Assembly: GCA_021772935.1 (NCBI GenBank)
Contig: JAJFLA010000044.1
Span: 62,001-126,000 of the forward strand
DNA from: Gammaproteobacteria bacterium
GTDB taxonomy: Bacteria > Pseudomonadota > Gammaproteobacteria > Xanthomonadales > SZUA-36
Direction: 5' to 3'
DNA length: 64,000 nt
Positions within the stretch are counted from its first letter, which is position 1, and each line of letters opens with the position of its first letter. The position numbers were made by a program, and so were the translations under genes. The notes beneath the pieces were generated by a model that saw only the letters and a program-made list of their open reading frames with translations, searched no databases and was not told the DNA's origin. Shown one piece after another: positions 1-8,709 of the stretch.

Positions 1-234
1 CACTTCACGACCATTGAGAGAGACCCTCTCGGTCACCAGGGTTCTAGTGATCGCTTTAACCTGACCGTGGCCCTCAATGCTGAAAATTGGTCATTGGCAC
101 TGGTGGGTAGAAACCTGAGCAATGAATTAGTCCAGACCTTCGGCAATGCAACCACGCTGTCGGGCACGGCTATCCTGTCAACAAATATTGAAGAGACAAG
201 AGCAATAGCTTTAAGAGCTACCTACCACTGGTAA
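1..234 (+). CDS. TonB-dependent receptor, C-terminal end (partial)
   Basis: An open frame runs from the first base to a TAA at 232-234 (77 residues). It shows alternating hydrophobic/polar beta strands such as the run containing WSLALVGRNLSNE, and it ends in the aromatic residues YHW, typical of the last strand of an outer-membrane barrel recognised by the BAM machinery. The motif 'LVGRNLSNE' resembles the penultimate strands of TonB-dependent receptors. The N-terminal plug lies outside the window, so the substrate is unknown. A terminator follows directly. Confidence 0.75.
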   Translation, partial: HFTTIERDPLGHQGSSDRFNLTVALNAENWSLALVGRNLSNELVQTFGNATTLSGTAILSTNIEETRAIALRATYHW

Positions 235-247
235 ACAGCCAGAATCG

Positions 248-279
248 AATCGTCCGGTGTTAACCGGGCGATTTTTTTT
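248..279 (+). terminator. Rho-independent terminator after the receptor gene
   Basis: An 11-bp stem (AATCGTCCGGT / ACCGGGCGATT, one G-U pair) with loop GTTA is followed by a run of eight T. It lies 14 bases after the receptor stop and before the end of the convergent TetR gene. Confidence 0.85.
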
Positions 280-296
280 GTCTTGTTTTAAGGGGG

Positions 297-950
297 TTAT
301 GGCTTACGGAATGCACCGAGAAAACGATCAACCACATGCCCTGCACGTTGGCGCATGGCTTCAGTTGTGGGCAGTGAAGCACGAAGCAATAATTGGCTGA
401 TATACCATTGATGCAGCAGCATTCCGATGAAAAACTCGGCGGATTCCTCGGCGCTTTCAATATCCAGATGTCCACGCTGTTTCAATTCAAGCATATACGC
501 AACCAGCAGATCATGACTTCGTTTGGGCCCACGTTCAAAATACATTAGAGCAATATCCGGAAATCGTTCGCGTTCAGCAACAATCAGACCCAGCAAGGCT
601 TGGTGTCGCTGCGAAAAGACAACCTGTAAGCGGTGCTCGGCATAGGTGCTCAGCGTGATACGGATATCTTCAGACGCTTGTAACTGTGGTTCCTCCCGGT
701 TGGATACAATCCCGTCGACCACAGCCCTGAGTAATACATCTTTGGTTGGGAAATAGCTGTAGAAAGTCGCTTTTGAGCCACCGGAGCGGGCAACAATAGT
801 ATTGACCGATGTTGCTCCATAACCATCTTTAAGGAACAACGAGGTTGCAGCCTTCAGAATGCTGGCCTTTCTCAATTGTCCTCGCCGGGATGATGGAGTG
901 GCCGGTAATTTTGTTGTTGAGGTGCGTGATCGTGTATTATTTTTTTCCAA
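297..950 (-). CDS. TetR/AcrR-family transcriptional regulator
   Basis: 217 residues. An N-terminal basic tail is followed by a TetR helix-turn-helix at about residues 28-72 (ILKAATSLF, YGATSVNTIVARSG, KATFYSYFPTKDVLLRAV), then a helical ligand-binding half. The start is TTG at 950 with GGGAG seven bases upstream. It is the last gene after the aldehyde dehydrogenase gene (27-bp gap), so it is probably cotranscribed and autoregulatory. The palindrome at 3785-3800 upstream of this gene set is a plausible operator; the effector is unknown but an aromatic compound is likely from context. Confidence 0.85.
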   Translation of the reverse strand: MEKNNTRSRTSTTKLPATPSSRRGQLRKASILKAATSLFLKDGYGATSVNTIVARSGGSKATFYSYFPTKDVLLRAVVDGIVSNREEPQLQASEDIRITLSTYAEHRLQVVFSQRHQALLGLIVAERERFPDIALMYFERGPKRSHDLLVAYMLELKQRGHLDIESAEESAEFFIGMLLHQWYISQLLLRASLPTTEAMRQRAGHVVDRFLGAFRKP

Positions 951-977
951 TTTGAATCTCCCAGCCCTGCGGGTCGA

Positions 978-2471
978 TTACCGCAACCAGCCAGCCGTAC
1001 TTGATATGCTATGTGGTTCGAGAAACTCCATGATTCCCTCAAGACCCAGGTTGCGTCCAATACCACTCTGCTTGAAGCCGCCAAATGGTGCCCGGTTGTC
1101 TTGCGACGTTGGGCCGTGAGCGTTCAGGTAAGTATATCCAGCCTCAAGCCTTCGTGCCACACTTAAGGCACGTTCACGATTCTCTGTCCAGACCGATGAG
1201 GATAAACCAAATTCGGAGTTATTGGCCAGTTGGATTGCTTCTTCATCCGACACAAACGGCATGATGGCAATTGCGGGGCCGAATTGTTCCTGTGCAACAA
1301 TTTTCATACTCTGGTCTGCACCGGTAACAACTACAGGTCTTTGAAAATAGCCTTTTCGATAGGTTTCTTCATCGGCAATTTGACCCAGTTCATGGATCGT
1401 TGCGCCACCTTGTCTGGCATCAGCAATGAAATCCTGAACAATGCCCAGTTGAGCCGCATTGTTTAGTGGTCCCATCGTTACGCCTTCATCAAGGCCATTG
1501 CCGACGACAATACGATCAGTGACAGCCATGAATTGATTCAGTAGTTCGTCATATCGTGATGTGTGAACGTAGATTCGTTTGATCGCCATGCAAACCTGGC
1601 CTGATGTCATGAATGTGGCGAGTACCATACGTTGGATAGCCGCTTCATCCAGTAAAGCATCATCGAGAACGAGTGCTGCATCGTTACCGCCCAGCTCCAG
1701 TGTGACCGGTTTGAGGGTATCTGCTGCGACCCGCATGACGTGTTTACCGGTTTCGACGCCACCGGTAAAATTGATTTTGCTGACCAGGGGGTGCGAGACC
1801 AAAGCGTCACCTATTTCAGACGAGGAGCCCGTGAGCACATTGATGACACCGGGTGGCAGCACTTCAGCCATGATCCGCATGGTTTGAATTGATGCCATGG
1901 GTGATCGTTGGGCTGGTTTGATGACCACCGTATTGCCTGCAATAAGTGCTTGCGGTAACTTGGCCCCCAGGATTGACATGGGCCAGTTCCAGGGCACGAT
2001 CAGGGCGGCAACACCGCGTGGTTGGCGAGTAATGATAGTGTCAAACGGAGGGCCATTAAATACTTGATCCGTAGCAAGGTCCTCGGCTTGTGAGGCGCAG
2101 TAGTTGAAACGATCACCAAGCCGGGTCATTTCCATGGTTGCTTCACGCAGGATCTTGCCGTGTTCACGGGTGAACAAACGCACCCTTGTGCGCAGCTCAT
2201 TTTCATCAGCGACGATACGTTCTGCAATTTCCCTCAGGTAGACGGCTCTTTCCTGAAAGGTCAAAGCGGCCCAGCCTGGAAACGCCTGGCTGGCGGCATT
2301 GACCGCAAGGTTTACATCATCCAAGTCAGCTTTTGCTGCTTCTCCAACAACCTCGTCCGGATTGGCCGGGTTTCTGACCTCATAGCATCGGCCCTGGCTT
2401 GCGGCTTGCCATTGACCATTAATGATCAGTTGGGTGCGGGCAAGATTCTCACTGGTTTCGATTGATGACAC
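978..2471 (-). CDS. NAD(P)-dependent aldehyde dehydrogenase
   Basis: 497 residues, the full length of the ALDH superfamily, oxidising an aldehyde to the acid. Visible active-site residues: N162 in PWNWP, general base E259 in TLELGG, and nucleophile C294 in SGQVCMA. The C-terminal 'PFGGFKQSGIGR' segment is also typical. The start is GTG at 2471 with AAGGAG six bases upstream. It lies between a DUF3179-like gene and the TetR gene on the same strand. The neighbouring protocatechuate pathway suggests an aromatic aldehyde such as 4-hydroxybenzaldehyde or vanillin as substrate, but the sequence alone does not fix this. Confidence 0.88.
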   Translation of the reverse strand: MSSIETSENLARTQLIINGQWQAASQGRCYEVRNPANPDEVVGEAAKADLDDVNLAVNAASQAFPGWAALTFQERAVYLREIAERIVADENELRTRVRLFTREHGKILREATMEMTRLGDRFNYCASQAEDLATDQVFNGPPFDTIITRQPRGVAALIVPWNWPMSILGAKLPQALIAGNTVVIKPAQRSPMASIQTMRIMAEVLPPGVINVLTGSSSEIGDALVSHPLVSKINFTGGVETGKHVMRVAADTLKPVTLELGGNDAALVLDDALLDEAAIQRMVLATFMTSGQVCMAIKRIYVHTSRYDELLNQFMAVTDRIVVGNGLDEGVTMGPLNNAAQLGIVQDFIADARQGGATIHELGQIADEETYRKGYFQRPVVVTGADQSMKIVAQEQFGPAIAIMPFVSDEEAIQLANNSEFGLSSSVWTENRERALSVARRLEAGYTYLNAHGPTSQDNRAPFGGFKQSGIGRNLGLEGIMEFLEPHSISSTAGWLR

Positions 2472-2539
2472 TGGCTTCTCCTTATGCAGAAACTGTACTG
2501 TGAGCTTTTACTTGCTGCAATACAGCTATCGCCCGGTTG

Positions 2540-3745
2540 TTATGAATAAATGTCGGTTCCGGGGAAAAAGTCAGCCCAGACATACCAGAAAATCTTGTTG
2601 TAATGTGCGAATTGTTGCAATTGGTGCCCTGCATAAGAACCGGAAATACATCGTCCTTGCGGGTTCCATTCCGATTCGGTCAGAGTGTCAAGAAAATGAC
2701 CAGCGCTGGTAGCGGCCCTGAAAGTCAGTGATGTGCCGGGCTCCACTTCACGATCAAATACCTGAATATAGTCTTCATCAAAGGCCGCAACCAGCAATAA
2801 ATCCTTATCACCCAGTTGGTCGTTAATCAGCGGTGTGTGTGCAAACAACGAAACCGGATAAGCACGGTTATCGACACCGTTGCGTAAGCCCAATACCAGA
2901 GATTTCATTGGCAAGCGATCATCCTGTGGGTTTTGCAGCGCATAAACCTTCACCGGGCTGGCGGGATCAATTACATCAGCGCGGGACAGCAACTTGAGAT
3001 AGAAAATATCTCGCCATTCCCTGGGCCGGACCCACACTTCGGATTCCGGGTAGAGGGATTGCCAGGTTGAAATCTTTGTCGTCACCGTGGAAACCGTTTG
3101 CAGCGCCATGTTTTCACCACGGGTCTTGTTCTCGATTTGAATCACCGAACAGCGACTGGATTTGTCGTAAAATACCATGTTATTGGCTAACACAGCAGAA
3201 ATTGAGATGTCTGGTGAGCTGAAGCCACCCTCCAGCGCGTAGGACATTGAACTGTGTGCAAGTATGCAGTGGGTCATAATGAAGGGTGCATCACCTTCGG
3301 ACTGGTAGACCACGTGGGGTCTGCGCGCCAAGCGAGCGACAAAAGCATGTGGCTTACCCTTGTTATCAATCACACCTACAACTTCTTCATCCGGGCTAAA
3401 GCGTTTAATTGCAGCGTCCAGACTGACAAACGTTGGCTCACGTACGGGTTTGAACATCAACGAAGTGTGCATGAAAAACCCAAACACAAGAATGCCGCCA
3501 TAAGTCATGATCGCGGCAAGCAGAATCAGGGAAAAGCTACCGTCGAGCACTGCGGGGTAAATAGCCCCGGCCAACAAGGCTGCGGAAACGGCCAGCACCC
3601 ATGCTGATTGTCCATAGATAAATCTGGCACCTGATGCATCCGCAGCAAGTTTGTGCGTTAGCATTAATACTCCCAGCGTGCCGGGTAATACCGCCAACGC
3701 ACACAATAAAACAGCCGCTACTGCCATCCCTTCTGATACTGCCAT
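2540..3745 (-). CDS. DUF3179-like membrane-anchored protein, duplicated domain
   Basis: 401 residues with three or four predicted membrane helices in the first ~105 residues, then a soluble part. The soluble part reads as two DUF3179-type units: one with 'EEVVGVIDNKGKPHAF' and 'NNMVFYDKSS', a second with 'VLGLRNGVDNRAYPVSLFAHTPLINDQLG' and a closing 'FWYVWADFFPGTDIY', close to the usual end of DUF3179 proteins. The first unit has 'MTHCILAHSS' where the family usually has a C-P-x-C stretch. The ATG at 3745 has GGGAG 7 bases upstream. No biochemical role is established. It starts a unit with ALDH and TetR, 40 bases below a perfect palindrome. Confidence 0.7.
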   Translation of the reverse strand: MAVSEGMAVAAVLLCALAVLPGTLGVLMLTHKLAADASGARFIYGQSAWVLAVSAALLAGAIYPAVLDGSFSLILLAAIMTYGGILVFGFFMHTSLMFKPVREPTFVSLDAAIKRFSPDEEVVGVIDNKGKPHAFVARLARRPHVVYQSEGDAPFIMTHCILAHSSMSYALEGGFSSPDISISAVLANNMVFYDKSSRCSVIQIENKTRGENMALQTVSTVTTKISTWQSLYPESEVWVRPREWRDIFYLKLLSRADVIDPASPVKVYALQNPQDDRLPMKSLVLGLRNGVDNRAYPVSLFAHTPLINDQLGDKDLLLVAAFDEDYIQVFDREVEPGTSLTFRAATSAGHFLDTLTESEWNPQGRCISGSYAGHQLQQFAHYNKIFWYVWADFFPGTDIYS

Positions 3746-3784
3746 TTCATCTCTCCCGAAAAGGTTTCAACCTTAAATTAATAC

Positions 3785-3800
3785 TGTACTGTACAGTACA
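3785..3800. promoter_or_regulatory. Perfect 16-bp palindrome, candidate TetR operator
   Basis: TGTACTGTACAGTACA equals its own reverse complement and fits TGTAC-N6-GTACA. It lies 40 bases upstream of the DUF3179-like gene that heads the ALDH-tetR unit. The same pattern recurs upstream of ligA/osmC at 11498-11513, and a half site ACTGTAC lies at 2492-2498 just upstream of the ALDH start. Assignment to the local TetR protein is inferred. Confidence 0.6.
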
Positions 3801-3833
3801 TACTATCGTATGTCAGAGACTGACAGCTGTCAA

Positions 3834-5372
3834 TTACCGGGGAGCAAAAGCGACCTTCCATTGTGCATCAAAACCCGCTTTATCGAGCGACGCCTGGGCC
3901 GAGCCATCCAGGCTGGAAATAAGGTAGATGGCGAAAAATGCCAATGGGCTGGTAATCAGCGCGGGATATTTATATGGGAATATGGCAGTCGTATGGCCCA
4001 ATACGTCCACCCATACCGTTGGGCCGAGAACGAGTAGGGTAATGGTTGAAAGCAATCCCACGGAGCCTCCTATGACAACACCTCGTGTAGTAAGGCCGCG
4101 CCAATACAGTGACAGGATCAGGACTGGGAAATTGGTGGCGGCAGACACGGCGAAGGCCAGTGATGCCATATAGGCTATGTTCTGATTTTCGAAAGCGAAT
4201 GCCAGTAAAATACCAAGACCACCAATGACAAAGATGGAAATGCGGGTGACCCGTAGCTCCTCTTTCTGACCACTTTTTCCAGCGCGAAAGGTGTGAGCAT
4301 AAAGGTCGTGAGAAAACGCCGAAGCACCTGCCAGGATCAGACCCGATACAACCGCCAGTATGGTGGCAAATATCACCGTGCTGACAAAGCCAAAGAACAT
4401 GCTTCCACCAATAGCCTTGGTCAAATGCAGGGCCACCATGTTGTTACCGCCGATTACCTTGGTGTCAGCATATACCTGCGGGTAATCTGGCAGGATCGCG
4501 GCGGTACCGAAACCGATGACCAATAACAGCATGATCATACACAAGCCAATGAAAAACGTAGCCCAGAAAACCGACAGATTGGCCTGACGGCTGTTGGGGA
4601 CAGTGAACAACCGCATCAGCAGGTGGGGCATTCCGGCCATGCCGAGCGGGATCGCGACACAAAATGAAAGTAGCGAGAAGTTATCCTTGTAGAGATTGCC
4701 AAACGTGAACAGCTTGGCACCCAGCGGTGCTTTCTCTACGACCGTGGCGTAGATTTGTGCCAAACTGAAATCAAAGCGATACAGGATCATTAGCGTGATG
4801 GCCATAAAAGTGGTGATAATCAGGCTCGCTTTAATGACCTGCACCCAGGTGGTTGCAATCATTCCACCGAGACTGACGTAGACCATCGTGAGCCCGCCAG
4901 CGACCAGCACTGCGGCGTGGAAATTTATACCAAACAACCCTTGCATCAATTTACCGGCGCCAACGAATTGTACGACCAGGTAAAGTAATACGATGACCAG
5001 GGATGTGAGTGCGGCAAAACGGCGCACCGGGCTTTCATCGAGACGGTAGGAGACCACGTCACCGAGCGTAAAGCGGCCCAGACGCCGGAATGGAGCAGCC
5101 ATGGCAAATAGCATGATAGACAAGCCCAGCAATGGGGCCAGGAGGTAAAATGCTGTATCCAGCCCGGCTGAAAAAAGTAAACCGGTAATTCCCAGGAAGG
5201 TCGCTGCAGACAAAAAGTCACCAGTGATTGCTACACCGTTGGTAAAGCCACCAAATTGCCCTTCTGCGGCATAAAATCCCTTGGTGGTGTTCGAGCCTCT
5301 GGATGCGCGAACTGTTATCCACAGTGTCAGGATGACAAATACAGAAAATACAGTGACAGCGGTGATATTCAT
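3834..5372 (-). CDS. Sodium:solute symporter (SSS family, ActP-like)
   Basis: 512 residues from the ATG at 5372, which has a strong GGGAGGAG five bases upstream; the longer open frame lacks support. About 13 hydrophobic segments, with SSS features such as 'GGFTNGVAITGDFLSAATFLG' near the N-terminus and 'GGMIATTWVQVIKA' centrally. The upstream DUF485 gene overlaps it by four bases (ATGA), the same pairing as yjcH-actP, where the symporter takes up acetate and other short carboxylates. Its place behind ubiD and marR suggests uptake of an aromatic or related carboxylate; the substrate is not determinable here. Confidence 0.88.
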   Translation of the reverse strand: MNITAVTVFSVFVILTLWITVRASRGSNTTKGFYAAEGQFGGFTNGVAITGDFLSAATFLGITGLLFSAGLDTAFYLLAPLLGLSIMLFAMAAPFRRLGRFTLGDVVSYRLDESPVRRFAALTSLVIVLLYLVVQFVGAGKLMQGLFGINFHAAVLVAGGLTMVYVSLGGMIATTWVQVIKASLIITTFMAITLMILYRFDFSLAQIYATVVEKAPLGAKLFTFGNLYKDNFSLLSFCVAIPLGMAGMPHLLMRLFTVPNSRQANLSVFWATFFIGLCMIMLLLVIGFGTAAILPDYPQVYADTKVIGGNNMVALHLTKAIGGSMFFGFVSTVIFATILAVVSGLILAGASAFSHDLYAHTFRAGKSGQKEELRVTRISIFVIGGLGILLAFAFENQNIAYMASLAFAVSAATNFPVLILSLYWRGLTTRGVVIGGSVGLLSTITLLVLGPTVWVDVLGHTTAIFPYKYPALITSPLAFFAIYLISSLDGSAQASLDKAGFDAQWKVAFAPR

Positions 5373-5599
5373 CGGTTCTCCTCCCTGGCGGAAGGCCGGG
5401 AGGAGAAAATAGCAATAGCCATAATGCTGACAATAAAAACAAGGTAGGCGACGCTGGCAACCAGCCCCCACGTTGCTGGGCCGGGCCCGATGGTTTGGTT
5501 GAGGAGCTCAGGTTTAAAAGTTGCCACCAGGGCGAGCACAATGTAGCCACTAGCGATTAACATTAACCAAAACCATTTGCGGCTTGTATTTTGATGCAT
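5369..5599 (-). CDS. DUF485-type small membrane protein paired with symporter
   Basis: 76 residues with two membrane helices (about 9-28 and 42-64) and a charged C-terminus (SREENR-like). Size, topology and position upstream of an SSS symporter match the DUF485/DUF4212 proteins such as YjcH. Its TGA overlaps the symporter ATG, so the two are probably translationally coupled. A role as accessory subunit of the symporter is inferred from the conserved pairing. Confidence 0.75.
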   Translation of the reverse strand: MHQNTSRKWFWLMLIASGYIVLALVATFKPELLNQTIGPGPATWGLVASVAYLVFIVSIMAIAIFSSRPSAREENR

Positions 5600-5611
5600 C
5601 GTATCCTCTTT

Positions 5612-6553
5612 TTAGCTAAGACTGTTGGTCCGTGCCTTTTCAGTATTGGTAAACAAGACCACATAAAATCCGGCGAAAATCATCAGCTCGCCAGCGATAT
5701 GATAGCCACGGATCGGCTCTCCCAGAAATACCAGTGCCTGTACCCCGGCGAATATCGGTAACAGGTACAGAAACAGAATGGTCACATTGGGACCGAGCAA
5801 CTCTATACCTTTGTTCCAGAAATAAAAAGCAAGCACAGAAGCCAATGCGCCCATGTATATAAAGATACCGAACCGCTCAACAGTCAGGTCGAAGCCACCA
5901 ACAGTGCCGAGTTCCCACAGGTAAAACGGCAACAAAAGTAAACATCCAATCGTCACCAGCACCGTCAGCAGTGTGAGTTGCGGTAGTTGCAGCGGCGCTC
6001 GTTTTAAACGCACGGTATACAGGGCCCAGCCAATGGTCCCCAGACTCATCCACAGGTCACCCCGGTTGAATTCAAAGGACAGAAAGCGTTGTGGGTCTCC
6101 GGCAAACAGCACTACCGCCAGTCCTGCAAAAGCGATTCCCAGGCCTATAAGCTGGTTACGTCGCGGTGGGCTATTGAGCAGCCACCATGACAATACAAAA
6201 GTAACTACTGGTCCCATGCCATTAACCAGGTTGATGTTCAATGTAGAAGTGCTGTGGGCGGCTAGATACAGCAGTGTATTGAAGATGCTGATGGCCAGCG
6301 CGGCCTGGGTGGTCAGGTAAAACCATTCGCGACGGATTGCAGACCAATGTTTGCGTATTTCTGGCCAGGTCATTGGAAGCAGGATCGCCAATGCGACAAT
6401 CCAGCGCCAGAAATTTATGGTAACGGGGGGGATAGTGGTGTGGATGAGCCGTGCAAATACGGTGTTACCTGCCCAACACAGTGTGCACACCACCAGTCCT
6501 AAAATCGCAAGGTTTCGAGTGCGGCTGGTCACCTGAGGCAATTCGTTGATCAC
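5612..6553 (-). CDS. EamA/DMT-superfamily transporter
   Basis: 313 residues with about ten hydrophobic segments in two EamA repeats (first ending near 'VVTFVLSWWLLNSPP', second near 'ILFLYLLPIFAGVQALVFLGEPI', the latter containing the typical P-x-hydrophobic-G-E signature). The start is a GTG at 6553, five bases after the marR stop. DMT proteins export or import small metabolites; here it may move an aromatic acid or pathway product. It belongs to the ubiD-marR-eamA-DUF485-symporter train. Confidence 0.85.
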   Translation of the reverse strand: MINELPQVTSRTRNLAILGLVVCTLCWAGNTVFARLIHTTIPPVTINFWRWIVALAILLPMTWPEIRKHWSAIRREWFYLTTQAALAISIFNTLLYLAAHSTSTLNINLVNGMGPVVTFVLSWWLLNSPPRRNQLIGLGIAFAGLAVVLFAGDPQRFLSFEFNRGDLWMSLGTIGWALYTVRLKRAPLQLPQLTLLTVLVTIGCLLLLPFYLWELGTVGGFDLTVERFGIFIYMGALASVLAFYFWNKGIELLGPNVTILFLYLLPIFAGVQALVFLGEPIRGYHIAGELMIFAGFYVVLFTNTEKARTNSLS

Positions 6554-6558
6554 AAGGT

Positions 6559-7095
6559 TTAAGACGCCAGTTTTTCCAATAGTTTCGCTAAGGTAGTCCG
6601 TTCGCGCGCGTTCAGACGTTGTTCAAGATTCTGCTCGACCGCCATCAGGATTTGCGGGTAGCAGGCTGCGAAAAGCTGCTTGCCTGCAGCAGTCAATGAC
6701 ACCATTACCCGGCGTTCAGAGGTGGTGCAGCGTTTTCGCCTTACCAAACCGGCTAACTCCAGCTTCTTTACTGTATGGGTGGTGTTGGCGGGAGAGATAA
6801 AGGTGGCCTGAGACAAGGCACCCATGGTGATTGGGCCAAGTTTTCCTAACATATCGATAACATTGAGCTGCGCGATATGCAGGCCAAAATCTGAGGCCAC
6901 ACAGGAGCCAATAGCGAGCAAGCTGTGGTGGGCCCGCATCACTGATCGGAATATCGTGATGCAGACTTCCTCATCCTTAACCGCTAGCAAAGCATCTGTT
7001 TGCGGAATCTTGCTCACAATTGGCTGAGCACCCGCTGTGATAACGGGATCAGATTCATGACTTTTGCCCGCAGAGCTTCCACAGTTCGTCGACAC
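6559..7095 (-). CDS. MarR-family transcriptional regulator
   Basis: 178 residues. A winged helix spans about residues 85-145: 'GPITMGALSQATFISPANTTHTVKKLELAGLVRR' followed by 'SERRVMVSLTAAGKQL', the usual MarR recognition helix and wing. The start is taken as the GTG at 7095, which overlaps the end of ubiD by 41 bases; a GTG at 7017 is an alternative, and the first ~35 residues look disordered. MarR proteins commonly respond to phenolic ligands. The inverted/direct repeats between ubiD and ubiX (8611-8636) are its best candidate operator. Confidence 0.85.
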   Translation of the reverse strand: MSTNCGSSAGKSHESDPVITAGAQPIVSKIPQTDALLAVKDEEVCITIFRSVMRAHHSLLAIGSCVASDFGLHIAQLNVIDMLGKLGPITMGALSQATFISPANTTHTVKKLELAGLVRRKRCTTSERRVMVSLTAAGKQLFAACYPQILMAVEQNLEQRLNARERTTLAKLLEKLAS

Positions 7096-8572
7096 GGGCT
7101 TCCACTTCGGGTATCGGTAATACCCGGTCCATCACTTTTAGCCCCAAAGGCACAGTGCAGTCAACACCCATAAATGAGCGTACGTTGAGTGGGATTTCGG
7201 GGTATCCATCATAGACACCGAGCTTGGCTCTGCTGCCCACAACTCCTTGCGCCATGGGTTCGATATTCATACCCAGGACATTTGGGATGATCATCAGGTC
7301 ACGATCTGGCATAAAGCGGTGTGCCAGTGCCCAATCCCGTTCCAACGGATTGCGAATATCAATATCGTCATCGAAGACAAAAACATGTTTGCAGAATCCA
7401 GCCAGGGCGGTATAGGCGCGCATCATCGCCATCTTGGGTTCACCGATACGAGCTTTTTTCATTGCCACGTGCACGGTGAAACCACAGCCAGCGGCCGGGT
7501 CGACAAATACGTCGACGACATTAGGCATTATCTCCTTGAGCTGAACGAAACAGCGGACCGAGCGGAAGAAGGCAGCAATTGAATTACATTCGTTTAGTGG
7601 CCTGCCAATATGCACATGCTGGTACATCGGGTTTTTACGCATGGTGATGGCTGTGACGTCAAAAATAGGACGGCGACGGGGGACATCATAAAAACCATTG
7701 AAAGAGGCGAACTGGCCCTGCGTGGTCCAGTTAAATGGTCTGAATACACCTTCAACGATGATTTCTGCGTTGGCTGGCACATCGACATCAATGGTACGGC
7801 ACTTAACCAGTTCAACCGGCTCCGACTTGAGTCCACCAATGAAGGCAAAGTCGTTGTTTTCATGTGGCAAGGCGGAGTTGGCGCCTGCAAGGATGAATTC
7901 TGGCGTGACGCCAAACACAAACGCCATCGGGAAAGGTCGGGCATTTTCGCGATCCCAGGTCGATGAAGGGTCATCAATCTTAGCGCCCCAGTGTTCTTCC
8001 ATGCTTTTTGCGTCACCGGTACCACGAAATATCCATATCGACCCGGAATTTTTGGAAGTGATCTCAAAACGGTGGTAAGAGAGGTTGTGGGCGCCTTCCT
8101 TGGGTTTGGAAACGCACAAACTGGTCATGTAACGGCCTTCATCGAAATCCGGTGAACCCTGGCCATCTTGTGGGTTGAGGCGAAGTATTGGCAGGATACC
8201 AAGGTCCACGTCATCACCTTCCAGGACCACCTGTTGACATAAGGCCTGGTCCTGATCGACACGAACCGGTGGCACGCCTCCGGACTTCAATACCTGCATC
8301 ATTCGTTGGGCACAGTTTGGCAGGGCGTTATCTTCGGGCACACCGAAGGCTTCTGCCATGCGCTCGTAGGTGTGTCCAACAGTATTGGCGAGCACCGGAA
8401 TATCAAACCCCATCGGTTTTTCAAACAGTATGGGCGATTTAATACCCTGGTAGTCAGCGCGTGCGATAAACGCGCCCATGTCATCCAGAGTGTTTACTTC
8501 CACAGGAACGCGGAACAAATCATTGCGACTTTCCAGTTGATCGAGGAACGCCCTTAGATCTTGTGCTGCCAT
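7055..8572 (-). CDS. UbiD-family decarboxylase
   Basis: 505 residues, full length for the UbiD family of prenylated-FMN enzymes, which reversibly decarboxylate aromatic or unsaturated acids. Visible family features are the AEIIVEG segment containing acidic residues of the active site, 'SIWIFRG' and 'VDVPANAEI' around the cofactor site, and the C-terminal 'VMDRVLP'. The ATG at 8572 has AGGAG upstream. Divergent ubiX, a downstream MarR regulator and transporters point to catabolism of an external aromatic acid rather than ubiquinone synthesis. The substrate cannot be read from sequence; hydroxybenzoate, vanillate or a dicarboxylate are possible. Confidence 0.88.
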   Translation of the reverse strand: MAAQDLRAFLDQLESRNDLFRVPVEVNTLDDMGAFIARADYQGIKSPILFEKPMGFDIPVLANTVGHTYERMAEAFGVPEDNALPNCAQRMMQVLKSGGVPPVRVDQDQALCQQVVLEGDDVDLGILPILRLNPQDGQGSPDFDEGRYMTSLCVSKPKEGAHNLSYHRFEITSKNSGSIWIFRGTGDAKSMEEHWGAKIDDPSSTWDRENARPFPMAFVFGVTPEFILAGANSALPHENNDFAFIGGLKSEPVELVKCRTIDVDVPANAEIIVEGVFRPFNWTTQGQFASFNGFYDVPRRRPIFDVTAITMRKNPMYQHVHIGRPLNECNSIAAFFRSVRCFVQLKEIMPNVVDVFVDPAAGCGFTVHVAMKKARIGEPKMAMMRAYTALAGFCKHVFVFDDDIDIRNPLERDWALAHRFMPDRDLMIIPNVLGMNIEPMAQGVVGSRAKLGVYDGYPEIPLNVRSFMGVDCTVPLGLKVMDRVLPIPEVEARVDELWKLCGQKS

Positions 8573-8610
8573 GGTTTTCTCCTCGAGTGTTGAGTTGCTA
8601 TTGGTTTAAA

Positions 8611-8636
8611 ATAGAAATGTTCTATATAGAAATGTT
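8611..8636. promoter_or_regulatory. Repeat operator between ubiD and ubiX, candidate MarR site
   Basis: ATAGAA-ATG-TTCTAT (8611-8625) is a perfect 6-bp inverted repeat. ATAGAAATGTT also occurs twice as a direct repeat, at 8611 and 8626 (15-bp spacing). It lies 39 bases upstream of the ubiD start and 74 bases upstream of the ubiX start. Form and place fit a MarR-type operator controlling both genes; this is inference. Confidence 0.6.
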
Positions 8637-8709
8637 AGTATGATTGCGACAGTAACGCAACTGCACACTGGAGCCTGTGCTTGTGCATCACGACGGGGTT
8701 TGAAAGATA

